From assembly GCF_005484985.1 (NCBI RefSeq), contig NZ_CP027942.1, forward strand, positions 248,001 through 312,000: 64,000 nt of DNA, written 5' to 3'. Every line of letters begins with the position of its first letter. The stretch's first letter is position 1. Made by a program: the position numbers and the translations under genes. Source of the DNA: Agrococcus sp. SGAir0287. GTDB taxonomy: Bacteria; Actinomycetota; Actinomycetes; Actinomycetales; Microbacteriaceae. Of this stretch, positions 45,662-55,900 are shown piece by piece. The notes beneath the pieces are model-generated. The model was not told where the DNA came from and made no database searches. It saw nothing but the letters and a program-made list of their open reading frames with translations.

Positions 45662-46957
45662 GTGTCATCGCTCGAGGCCCCGCCGCCGCCAGGCAGCGAC
45701 ACCCCCGTGCCCGCGGACGTCGCCGCGACGCCGCGCCGACGTCGCGCCAAGGCCTCGGCGCCCGACGGGCTCGTGCCGAAGACGGCGCTCGAGCAGCGCG
45801 CCGAGCGCCGGGCGCGCGAGCGCGCGGCGCGGACGCTGCCGCCACCGCTCGCGAACCCCATGGCGAACGCGGTGCCGCCCGCGGTCGCCGCGCAGCTCGC
45901 CTGGCAGGCGCAGCAGGCGTCCCTCGTCGGCGGAGCGGGTGCGTACGCGCCGCAGGCGGCGCCCGCGACGCACGGGCAGGCGGCGATCCCCGGACCGGTC
46001 GCTGCCCTCGCCCAGCCGACGCCGTACGGCGTGGCCGGCCCGAACGGGCCGCGGGCGTCCGCCATGCCGGGCCCGTACGCCATGCCGACGCCCTACGCCA
46101 TGCCGGGCCTCTCCCCCCAGCCGACGCCCTACGGCATGCCTGGCCCGTACGCCCAACCGACGCCGTACGGCATGCCTGGCCCGTACGCCCAACCGCCGAC
46201 GCCGTACGGCATGCCCGGCTCCTCCGGGCAGCAGCAGCCGTACGGCCCGCCCTTCGCGCCCCCGCCCATGCCGATGCCGCCGGTGCTGCTCGCCCCGCCG
46301 AAGCGCCGGTTCACGCGCCGGCAGACGCGCGCGGCGCTGCTCGGCTCGCTCGTGGGCCAGCTGCTCCTCGCGGCAGCGACGCACCTCCTCGTCACCGCCG
46401 CCTTCGTGCTGTTCCTGTGGGGCACGCTGTCGGAGGGCGGCACCGACGGGATGGATGCGCTCGAGGCCGACAGCCTCACCGACGTCGTGGCGTTCTGGGC
46501 GGATCCTGCGCGCATCCCGATCACGATCGTCATCCTCCTGCTCATCGCCGGCGTCGTCGGCGGGATCGGCTGCGTCGTCACGGTGCTCTGGCAACGCGCC
46601 GCCGGGATCGTCGGCATCAAGCGGTCCATCGCGCTCGCCTACGTCACGACGACCGCGATCGGCGGCTTCGTGGGCATGGCCGTCTGGCCGATCCTGCTCG
46701 TCGGCGGGCTGTTCTTCGCGGCCGCCGGCTACGGCACCTTCTCGCTCGGCGCGGCATGGGGCTACCTCTTCACGTGCCTCGCGACGTCCATCGCGCTCAC
46801 GGGCTCCCTCGGGATGCTGTTCGGCTGGGTGTACCTGCTCGCGTTCCGGCCCAGACCGACGTGGGAGCAGCTCGACGCCGAGCGACGTCAGGCCGAGCTC
46901 GACGCCGAGCGGCGCGCCGCCGAGGCGGATGCCGCCGAGCTCTCCCGGGTCGACTGA
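45662..46957 (+). CDS. Proline-rich four-helix membrane protein (cluster member 2)
   Basis: The product is 431 residues. The first half is disordered, with a basic start (RRRRAKA, RAERRARERAA) and a tandem PTPYGMPGPYAQ-type repeat at about 120-185, whose DNA includes two 36 bp copies at 46121 and 46157. Four membrane helices follow (about 220-405) with VLWQRAAGIVGIKRSIAL after the second, matching the neighbours. A charged C-terminal helix (DAERRQAELDAERRAAEAD) closes it. TAGCGT ends 7 bases before the GTG at 45662, fixing the start. Function unknown; the tail suggests partner binding at the membrane. Confidence 0.75.
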   Translation: MSSLEAPPPPGSDTPVPADVAATPRRRRAKASAPDGLVPKTALEQRAERRARERAARTLPPPLANPMANAVPPAVAAQLAWQAQQASLVGGAGAYAPQAAPATHGQAAIPGPVAALAQPTPYGVAGPNGPRASAMPGPYAMPTPYAMPGLSPQPTPYGMPGPYAQPTPYGMPGPYAQPPTPYGMPGSSGQQQPYGPPFAPPPMPMPPVLLAPPKRRFTRRQTRAALLGSLVGQLLLAAATHLLVTAAFVLFLWGTLSEGGTDGMDALEADSLTDVVAFWADPARIPITIVILLLIAGVVGGIGCVVTVLWQRAAGIVGIKRSIALAYVTTTAIGGFVGMAVWPILLVGGLFFAAAGYGTFSLGAAWGYLFTCLATSIALTGSLGMLFGWVYLLAFRPRPTWEQLDAERRQAELDAERRAAEADAAELSRVD

Positions 46958-46958
46958 C

Positions 46959-47561
46959 GTGGCCGCACGCGTGCCGCGCTCGGCGCGCGTCCGCCCCGCA
47001 CCCATGCCGCCGCACGTGCGGCGTGCGGCGCGCGATGCCGGCGGCTGGGGGCTCACGCTCGCCTCGATGGGCGCGACGATCGTCGTCGCGCTCTCGGCGG
47101 TCGCGACGCTGGTCGCGATCGCGAGGTGGCTGCTCGTCGAGCTCGTCGCGGGCTCGGAGGGGGTCGAGGATGCCGTCGACGCGTGGCTGCAGCGCATCGA
47201 TCCGACCCCGTGGATCATCATGGTCGTCGTCGCGCTACTCGTCGCGGCGGGGCTCGTCGCGCTCGGCGCGACGGCGAGCATCCGCATCCTGCGCCGCGCG
47301 GGGGTGCCGCGTGCGCGCGAGATCACCTGGTGGTGCTGCGGCGTCGGCACCCTCGTGCAGGGTGCGCTCACGATCGCATCGAGCGGCGTGACCGCGCTCC
47401 TCGGTCTCGTGACGGGCGGCCTCGGCGTCCCGATCGTCGTCGGCGCCTGGCTCGCGACGTCGCTCGCGCTGTCGGCGCTGATCGGCTACCTCGCGGGCCC
47501 GCGCCTCTGGGTCGCGCGCGTGCGGCACGAGGCGGAGCGCGCCGCGGCCGGGCGCGGCTGA
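46959..47561 (+). CDS. Four-helix membrane protein (cluster member 3)
   Basis: The product is 200 residues: a short basic start (RSARVRPAPMPPHVRRAAR), then four membrane helices with IRILRRAGVPRAREITW after the second, as in the two genes before it. It starts 1 bp after the stop of the previous gene, so the two are co-translated. No family was recognised. It is convergent with the kinase-like gene, 4 bp away. Confidence 0.72.
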   Translation: MAARVPRSARVRPAPMPPHVRRAARDAGGWGLTLASMGATIVVALSAVATLVAIARWLLVELVAGSEGVEDAVDAWLQRIDPTPWIIMVVVALLVAAGLVALGATASIRILRRAGVPRAREITWWCCGVGTLVQGALTIASSGVTALLGLVTGGLGVPIVVGAWLATSLALSALIGYLAGPRLWVARVRHEAERAAAGRG

Positions 47562-47565
47562 CCAC

Positions 47566-48195
47566 TCAGCGCGCGTGCCGCTCGAGGGCGCGCCGGATCG
47601 CGCGCGGCCGCATGGGGCGGCATCCCGCATCCGTCAGGGCGCGGAGGATCGCCGGCTCGCGGCGCGCGAGCAGCAGCCCGCGGCGCACGAGGAAGCCCGG
47701 GCTCTTGCGCCGCTCGCGCAGGTCGCGCAGGAGGCGGAACGCCATGGTCGCGCCGCGCGATCGACGCACGGCGATCGCGTCGAGCAGCAGCCCGCGCTCG
47801 CGCGCGGGCGTCACGACCTCGCTGGCGAAGATGCCCTCGGCGACGAACGTGCGCGCCGGTCCGAGCTCGAGCGTGCGCCACCCGACGCGGTCGCTCAGCG
47901 CGATGTCGTAGTCGGGCACCTTCGTGACGCCGGTGGTGGCGAGCTCCTCGATCGCGGCGAGCGCATCGGGCAGATGCCACGAGCCCGGGTGGTCCCAGTC
48001 GACCTCGCCCGAGGCGAGCCGCGGCAGCTCGGGATCACCCGCGACGCGGTAGAAGTCGTCGAGCCGCAGCACCGGCAGACCCGACGCCTCCGCGAGGCGG
48101 GACTTGCCGGAGCCCGAGGCGCCGCCCACGAGCAGCATGCGCGCGCGGATGCGGTCGCCGGCGGCCGAGACGGGCTCGGTCGTCGGCTCGGGCAT
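47566..48195 (-). CDS. P-loop kinase, uridine-kinase-like
   Basis: The product is 209 residues. Walker A GGASGSGKSR is near 24-33, followed by LPVLRLDDFYR, the strand and Asp-Asp typical of nucleoside kinases, and DWDHPGSW. Uridine kinase activity is plausible but the substrate is not proven. The ATG at 48195 has GGAG about 6 bases upstream; an ATG nine bases earlier is an alternative. The C-terminal part is strongly basic. Confidence 0.83.
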   Translation of the reverse strand: MPEPTTEPVSAAGDRIRARMLLVGGASGSGKSRLAEASGLPVLRLDDFYRVAGDPELPRLASGEVDWDHPGSWHLPDALAAIEELATTGVTKVPDYDIALSDRVGWRTLELGPARTFVAEGIFASEVVTPARERGLLLDAIAVRRSRGATMAFRLLRDLRERRKSPGFLVRRGLLLARREPAILRALTDAGCRPMRPRAIRRALERHAR

Positions 48196-48278
48196 GGGCT
48201 CCATGCTCCCACGCGCGGGCTCAGGCCGGCGCCCGTCGGATCGACGCTGCGCGAACGCGCGCTGCTCGCGCCGGGCGC

Positions 48279-49220
48279 CTAGGGCACGTCGAAGCGACCG
48301 ACGACGAACCCGGCGTCCTCGGCGCCGCCGACGCCCGGCGCCTCGAGCACGCCCTCCCATCGATACGTGCGGCCGACGGCCTGCACCGTGACGACCCATC
48401 CCGTCTGGTCGATGCCGCAGTCGGCGAAGAGGTTGAGGCGCACCTCGTAGGTGCCGGACGGCGCCTCGCCCGTGGGCCACGTGACGTTCTCGTTGCGAAT
48501 GCCGTCGATGGCGCACGAGGGGTTCGAGTCGAGGTCGAGCTCGCCGCCGGACGACGAGGTCGTCGAGCCGTAGTAGATGGTCTCGCCGTTCGGATCGACG
48601 ACGTAGAGGTCGACGTCCATCTCCTCGTTCCACGACACGCTCACCTGCACGTCGCCCGTGCCGACCTCGACGATCGTCACGTTCGTCGCGTCCGTGCCGC
48701 TCGCGGTGCCATCCGCCGAGGCCGTGGCGACGACGACCGAGAAGTCGGTCGACGGCGGCGCCTGGGAGACCGTGACGACGATCGAGGTCGACGTCGTCGG
48801 CGCGCCGAGCGCGATCTCGTACGAGCCCGGCCACGCGGTCGGCACCGTCGAGCCGACCCCCATCGGGCCGACGCCGACGAGGATCGTGTCGAAGGGCTCG
48901 TCGGCCTGGACCTCGATCTCGACCGAGCCGCCGTTCACGGCGATCGCCGAGTCGGTCGTCTGCACCGCGCCGCCGCTGCCGCCCCGCACCGCGTCGCCCG
49001 ACGCGGCCCCGACGGCTGCGCCGCCCTCGGCGGTCGCGGCGGTGAGGTAGTCGTCGAGGGCCGCGTCGGCGGGCGGCTGCGTCGACGGACCCGTCGGCGT
49101 CGCACCCGTCGGGGTCGGGCTCGGCGGCTGAGGCGCCGACGGGATGCAGCCGGTCAGGGCGACCGCGGCCGCGGCGAGGGCGGCTGCTGCCGCGAGCGCG
49201 CGACGACGGGTGGAGGGCAT
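48279..49220 (-). CDS. Lipoprotein with YfaP-like (DUF2135) beta domain
   Basis: The product is 313 residues. A signal peptide ends in the lipobox LTGC (Cys25), so it is lipid-anchored outside the cell. A Pro/Thr stalk follows (26-50), then a Gly/Thr-rich region and a C-terminal domain of the YfaP type: VSVSWNEEMDVDLYVVDPNG, then EAPSGTYEVRLNLFADCG. In that fold Asp residues in DVDLYVxDPNG often bind calcium; this is inference. TAGCCT lies 6 bases before the ATG (leaderless type). Confidence 0.85.
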   Translation of the reverse strand: MPSTRRRALAAAAALAAAAVALTGCIPSAPQPPSPTPTGATPTGPSTQPPADAALDDYLTAATAEGGAAVGAASGDAVRGGSGGAVQTTDSAIAVNGGSVEIEVQADEPFDTILVGVGPMGVGSTVPTAWPGSYEIALGAPTTSTSIVVTVSQAPPSTDFSVVVATASADGTASGTDATNVTIVEVGTGDVQVSVSWNEEMDVDLYVVDPNGETIYYGSTTSSSGGELDLDSNPSCAIDGIRNENVTWPTGEAPSGTYEVRLNLFADCGIDQTGWVVTVQAVGRTYRWEGVLEAPGVGGAEDAGFVVGRFDVP

Positions 49221-49279
49221 GCTGCGAGGCTAAGACCCGTCGCTGGACGTGCGCCGCTGCCGCCGCTCGCGCCGACGCG

Positions 49280-49747
49280 TCAGCGCGCCGTCGCGGGCGC
49301 GCCGACGCGCGAGGCGCGTCGCGGCAGGCGCGCAGCGAGGACGGCGTCGAGGCCGAGGCGACCGCTGCCCGCCACGGCGACGGCGGCCGATGCGACGGCG
49401 AGCACCGCGGGGTGCTCGAAGCCGCCGTCCTGCGCGAAGAAGCCCGCCGGGCCGTGCACGAGCACCGCGGCCACGCCCAGCACGCCCACGAAGGCGATGC
49501 CGACGAGCGGCACGAGGAGTCCGGCGATCATCGCGGCGCCGCCGAGCACCCCGACCGCGATGACCGCGGGCGCCGCGAGCTCTGCGAACGGAACGCCCAT
49601 GTCGCGGAAGCCCGCGGCCGTGCCGACGATGCCGCCGCCGAGGAGCTTCTGGAGGCCGTGCGCGAGCATGACGCCGCCGAGCACGATGCGGAGCATGGCG
49701 AGGGCCGCGTCGGTGGCGAGCGGGGTGCGGTGTGCGGTGGACGACAT
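49280..49747 (-). CDS. DoxX family membrane protein
   Basis: The product is 155 residues with four membrane helices. LRIVLGGVMLAHGLQKLLGG near 16-35 is the DoxX signature. Family members associate with quinone-linked oxidoreductases or redox stress defence; the role here is unknown. The ATG at 49747 has AAGGAG ending 5 bases upstream. A longer frame exists, but its His-rich extension lacks coding character. Confidence 0.88.
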   Translation of the reverse strand: MSSTAHRTPLATDAALAMLRIVLGGVMLAHGLQKLLGGGIVGTAAGFRDMGVPFAELAAPAVIAVGVLGGAAMIAGLLVPLVGIAFVGVLGVAAVLVHGPAGFFAQDGGFEHPAVLAVASAAVAVAGSGRLGLDAVLAARLPRRASRVGAPATAR

Positions 49748-49882
49748 GACGGCTCCTTCCATCGGGACGACCAGGTCGCCATGCACCCCGGCGGCATGCA
49801 TCACGCGCCCGTGCACGTGCGGGGCCGCGTCGCATGACGAGCGCGTGTCGGGCCGCGACACGCCGCATCCGCAGCCCGACGC

Positions 49883-49936
49883 TTGACGTCGCTCGCACCC
49901 CGCTCCTACGCTGCACCCAGATTGACAACGATGTCA
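49883..49936 (+). promoter_or_regulatory. Promoter and LacI-type operator of the GH92 gene
   Basis: TTGACG (49883-49888) and TACGCT (49907-49912) are spaced by 18 bases, the best sigma-70-like promoter in the window. Transcription would begin near 49919. TGACA-ACGA-TGTCA at 49923-49936 is a perfect palindrome of the kind bound by actinobacterial LacI sugar regulators, placed just after the start point where binding blocks elongation. A LacI gene follows the mannosidase gene. Confidence 0.75.
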
Positions 49937-49956
49937 GTCCCGCACCAGGAGTTCGC

Positions 49957-52900
49957 ATGCTGCACCGTCGCACGCCGTCGTCGCCTCGATCCCGTCGGAT
50001 CCTCGCACCCGTGGCGGCAGCGCTCGCGGCCCTGCTCGCCGTGCCGATCGTGGGACTCGACGCCGCACCTGCGGAGGCGGCGGACCCGCCCTTCACGACG
50101 TCGTTCGAGACCGCCGACGTCGCCGCGCACCCGGTGCCGCCGTCGCTGGCGTACGAGCCGCCGGTCAACGTGCAGGGCGGCACCCTGCCCGCGTCGAGCC
50201 TCACCTCGCAGCTCTCGAGCGTCACCGCCTCGGGCGAGAACGCGCCGAACGAGACGGCGGCGCGCCTCTTCGACGGCGACGCGGGCACGAAGTGGCTCGT
50301 CTTCACGCCGACCGCATGGGTGCGCATGGACTTCGCGGCGCCCGTGACCGTCGCGACGTACGCGCTTACGACGGCCAACGACGCACCCACGCGCAACCCG
50401 CGGGACTGGACGCTGCAGGGCTCGGTCGACGGCTCCACGTGGGTCGACGTCGACCAGCAGGTCGGTCAGCTCGTCGGCGCCGCGCCGTTCACGCAGGTCG
50501 TCTTCACGCTCGCCGCACCGGCCACCTACCAGCACTTCCGCCTGCAGATCGCCGCGAACGGCGGCGCCTCGATCGTGCAGCTCGCCGACCTCGACCTGCG
50601 TGGCGAGGACACCGGTGCCGTCGCCTCGCCGATGCGCACCACCGTGGGCAGCGGCCCCACGACGGGCTACAACATCGCGTCGGGCCGCGGCTTCGACGGC
50701 CGCGCCGCGGTGCAGTACGGCGGGCAGCACCTCGCCGACGGGCCCGCGTCGTCGACGAACGTGCTCGTCGACGACCTTGACGTCGCGCTCGCCGCCGACT
50801 CCGAGCTCGCCTACGCCGTCCTCCCCACGCTCTACCCGCAGGACCTGCAGTACCCCTCGACCTACGTGGCGATCGACCTCGTGATCGAGACCGCCGACGG
50901 CGAGACGGTGCTGCTGTCGGACGCGCAGCCGCGCGACCAGTACGGATTCCTCGCGACGGCGGCGGGGCAGGGCGAGGCGCGCTCGCTCTACGCCGACCAG
51001 TGGAACCGCATCCGCGTCGACCTCGGCGCCTTCGCCGGCGGCACCGTCACGCAGGTGCTGCTCGCCTACGACAACCCCGGCGGCAGCGCGTCGACGCGAT
51101 TCTCGGGCTGGGTCGACGACCTGTCGATCGCGGCGGCGACGCCGCTCGAGGCGGAGACGGTGCTCGACCACGTCGACACTCGCCGCGGCACGAACTCCTC
51201 CGGCGGCTTCTCGCGCGGCAACAACATCCCCGCGACGGCCGTGCCCAACGGGTTCAACTTCCTCGTGCCGATGACGAACGCGACCTCGCAGACGTGGCTG
51301 TACGACTGGCAGTCGCGCAACACCGCGAACAACCTCCCTGCGCTCGAGGCGCTCGGCATCAGCCACGAGCCGAGCCCGTGGATGGGCGACCGCGCGCAGC
51401 TCGCGATCATGCCGAGCCTCGACGCCGGGCAGCCCTCGGGCACGCCCGCGTCGCGCAGGCTCGAGTTCAGCCACGACGACGAGGTCGCGACGCCGCAGGA
51501 GTACGCCGTCGACTTCGTGAACGGGCTCTCCGCGTCGATGACGCCCTCCGACCACGGCGGCGTCATGCGCTTCGAGTTCCCCGAGGGTGCGAGCGTCGGC
51601 ACCGTCATGGTCGACCGCGTGCAGGGCCAGTCCGGCCTGCAGATCTCCTCGAGCGGCGTCGTGACCGGCTGGGTCGAGGGCGGCAGCGGCCTCTCCGTCG
51701 GCGCCTCGCGCATGTTCGTCTACGGCGTCTTCGACGCGGCACCGGTCGCGACCGGCACCGCGTCGCAGCGCACGAGCGCCGCGTGGGCGCGCTTCGCCAC
51801 CGGAGACGAGCCGCTCGAGCTGCGCTTCGCGACGTCGTTCATCTCGCTCGACCAGGCGCAGCGCAACCTCGACCTCGAGGTGGCAGGCGTCTCGTACGAA
51901 GACGTGCGCGCCGCCGCCGAGGCGCTGTGGCTCGAGCGCCTCGAGGTCGTCGACCTCTCGGCCTCGGACGCGACGCCCACCGAGCTCGTCTCGTTCTACT
52001 CGGGTCTCTACCGCCTGAACCTCTACCCGAACTCGCAGTCGGAGAACACCGGCACCGCCGAGTCGCCGGTGTGGCAGTACGCGTCGCCGGTGCGCGCCCG
52101 CGAGGGATCGGCGACCGCGACGCAGACGAACGCGCAGATCATGGACGGGCAGATCTACGTCAACAACGGCTTCTGGGACACGTACCGCACCGTGTGGCCC
52201 CTGTACTCGATGCTGTACCCGGACGTGACGGAGCGGCTCGTCGACGGCTTCGTGCAGCAGTACCGCGACGGCGGCTGGATCGCGCGCTGGTCGTCGCCCG
52301 GCTACGCCGACCTCATGACGGGGACGTCCTCCGACGCCTCGTTCGCGGAGGCATACACGTCGGGCGCGATCTCGACCGCGCTCGCCGAGGAGGCGTTCGC
52401 CGCCGCGCTGCGCAACGCGACCGTCTCGTCCGGCAGCGACACGACGCTCGAGAACCCGAACGCCGTCGGACGAAAGGGCATCACGACGTCGCAGTTCCTC
52501 GGCTACACGGCCTCGACGACGGGGCAGAGCGTGTCCTGGGGGCTCGAGGGGAACATCAACGACGCGGCGCTGGCGGACATGGCGGCGCTGCTCGCCGTCG
52601 ACCCCGAGGTCGACCCCGAGCGGCAGGCGGCCTACGCCGAGCACGCCGCGTACTTCGAGGCGCGCGCGAGCGACTTCGTGAACATGTTCGACCCGAACGT
52701 GGGCTTCTTCCAGGCGCGCGAGCCCGACGGCAGCTGGGAGCTGTCGCCCGAGGAGTACGACCCGACGGACTGGCAGAACCACGCCTACACCGAGGCGCCG
52801 GGATGGACGTTCGCCTTCCACGCGCCGTTCGACGTGCCGGCCCTCGCCGCGCTCTACGGCGGCAGCGACGGCCTCGACGCGAAGCTCGACGAGTTCTACG

Positions 52901-55900
52901 CGACGCCCGAGACGGCGACGTCGAGCGCGATCCACGAGGCCTTCGAGGCGCGCGACGTGCGGATGGGGCAGTTCGGGTTCTCGAACCAGGTCTCGCACCA
53001 CACCCCGTACATCTCGTCGGCGAACGGCGACCCGACGACGACGCAGGAGGTCGTGCGCGAGGTGCTGTCGCGCCTCTACGTCGGCAGCGAGATCGGCCAG
53101 GGCTACGCCGGCGACGAGGACAACGGCGAGACGTCGTCCTGGTACGTCTTCTCGGCGCTCGGCTTCTACCCGCTCGCGCTCGGCTCCGGCGAGTACGTCA
53201 TCGGCTCGCCGCTGTTCGACCACGCCGTCGTGCACCGCGACGCCGACCGCGGGGGCGACCTCACGATCACGGCGCCCGGCAACGACGACGCCACGATCTA
53301 CGTCGGCGGCGTGAGCCTCGACGGCCAGGCGCTCGACTCGCCGATGCTCTCGCAGGCAGCGCTCGCCGAGGCGAGCGAGCTGTCGTTCACGATGCAGGCC
53401 GAGCCGTCGACGTGGGGCTCGTCGAGCACGTCCGAGCCCGTGCACCAGCCGCTCGTCGACGCGACGAGCCGCTTCGTGAGCACGATCGGCGCCGGCCTCG
53501 AGGGTCCGTCCGTCGCATCCCTCGTCGACGACAACTCGACGACCGAGGTGACGTTCCCGACCGAGACCCCGACGCTGCAGGTGCAGCTGCGCGGCGGCTC
53601 GGCGACGACGACCATCTACACGATCACGAACGGCGCGACCGGGTCGTCGCCGACGGCGTGGACGCTGTCGGGCTCGAACGACGGCACATCGTGGGAGGTC
53701 GTCGACGAGCGCGCGGGCGAGTCGTTCGCCTGGGCGACGCAGACGCGTCCGTTCGTCGTCGACTCGCCCGGCGCGTATGCGCAGTACCGGCTCGAGGTGC
53801 AGTCGTCGAGCGACGGTGCGCCGACGCTCTCGGAGCTCGAGCTGCTCGGCGAGGTCGACCCCGGCCCGTTCTCCGTGGCACCCGCAGAGGGCGTGACGGC
53901 GTGGGTCGGCGTCGAGGTCGACGCTCCGGTCGCGACCGTGCTCGGCACGCCGGAGGGCGCCGAGCCGACCGCGAGCGTCGACTACCTCGACGGCGCGGGC
54001 CCCGTGGAGGCCGAGCTGCGGGCGCTGCCCGTCGGCGGCGGCTACGAGGTGATCGCTCCGCACGCGTTCGACGCGGCCGGCGTGTTCACCGCCTACGTCT
54101 CGGTGACGGCCGGCGACCTCGTGGCGACCACTCGCACGCAGGTGACGGTCGCGCGTCCGTCGACGACCGCGGAGGCCATCGCCGCGCTCGCGAACGTCGA
54201 CTGCTTCGCCGACGCATCCGTCGGCGGCGACTGCGACGGCCAGGGCGCCGCGCTCGACCTCGCCCAGCTGCAGGCCGCGGGCATCGCGTTCGGCTCCCAG
54301 CAGTCCGTGCAGCTGCCCGTGGGCGGCACCCCCCGCGCGTTCACGTTCTCGCTCCCGGCCCTGCCGGGCGGCGCGGACGACACGATCGTGCCCGAGGGCC
54401 AGGTGCTGCCGGTGCGCGTCGGCGCGGACGCGACCCACGTGTCCATCATCGGCACCGCGAACGAGGGGCAGCAGTCGACGACCCTGACGCTGACCTACGC
54501 CGACGGCACGACGCAGCAGCTGCCGGTGACGTTCGGCGACTGGGTGGGCGGCACGACGTCGCCCGTGGCCGGCAACGTGCCGGTCGCCACGGTGCCCGGC
54601 CGCCTCGTGGGCCCGGGCTCGAACGACGGCAAGCCGTCGTCGCTGTTCGCCACCGTGCCCGTCGCGCTCGCGACCGGTGCCGACGGCGCACCGCTGCAGC
54701 TCGTCTCGATCGGGTTCCCCGACGCCTCGGGCACGCTGCGGGGAGGGCAGGTGCACGTCGCGGCCGTGGCCTTCGACGGCACGATCCCCGAGCCGTCGCT
54801 GCAGGTGGCGCCCGTCGCACCCGCGCTCGAGGCGTCGGTCGACGCCGAGCTCGACGTCGACCTCGCGACCTTCGCGGGCGTCGACCCGAGCGCCGACCAG
54901 GTCACGGCGGTCGTGAGCTGGGGAGACGGCTCGCCGTCCGACATCGCACGCATCGACCTGTCGGGCGTGGAGCTGGACGCGCCGAGCGAGGTCGCCGCGA
55001 GCCTGCAGGCCGAGATCGTCGAGCAGGTCGTGCGCGGCCAGCACGTCTACCTCACCGAGGGCTCGTACACGATCACGGTCACGGTCGACGACGGCACGGC
55101 GAGCACGGCGACGACCATCCCGGTCGCCGTCGGCCCCGCCGAGCAGCCGGCGCCGACGATCTCGGTGCCGGCAGGCACGGTCGCACCCGGCGCGATCGTG
55201 CCCGTGAGCGGCTCCGGCTTCGTGCCGGGCGAGTCCGTCGAGATCGTCTTCTCCGGCGGCGGCGACGCGATCGTCGTCACGGCGACCGACGGCACCTTCC
55301 AGGCCGAGCTCCCCGTGGGCGACGTCGCGGACGGCGCCTACGTCGTCACGGCGACCGGCGCGCAGTCCGGCACGCCCGCGACCGCATCCATCACGGTCGC
55401 GACCCCCGCGGTGGCGTCCACGACCACGCTGCAGGCGGCGTCGTCGAGCGTGGAGATCGGCGACCCGATCGAGCTCACGGCCTCGGTGTCGGTCGGCGGG
55501 GTCGCCGCGACCTCCGGGTCGGTGACGTTCTCGGAGGGCGGCGTCGCGGTCGGCACCGCGCCCGTCGAGGCGGGCACGGCGTCGCTGAGCCTGCCGACGC
55601 CCGCGCTCGGCGATCGAGCGTTCGTCGCGACCTTCTCGGGCGGCGACGGCGTCGACGGCAGCGTCTCGGCATCCGTCACGGTGTCGGTCGTGCCGGAGGC
55701 GGGCGCCGAGGTCATCACCTACGCCGGAGCGTCGCGGTACGAGACGAGCGTGCTCGCCTCGCGCGACCTCTTCGAGCCCGGCTCGCCGGCGTACCTCACG
55801 GCCGGCGGCACCTTCCCGGATGCGCTGGCGGCCGGTCCCGCGGCGGCGCACGACGGCGCGAGCCTCCTGCTCACGCCCGGCGACGCCATCCTCGACGTCA

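Noticed and set aside
48204..48834. N-terminal extension of the kinase-like gene
   Set aside because: The upstream frame is opposite the lipoprotein end and Arg-rich; the P-loop domain is complete from 48195.
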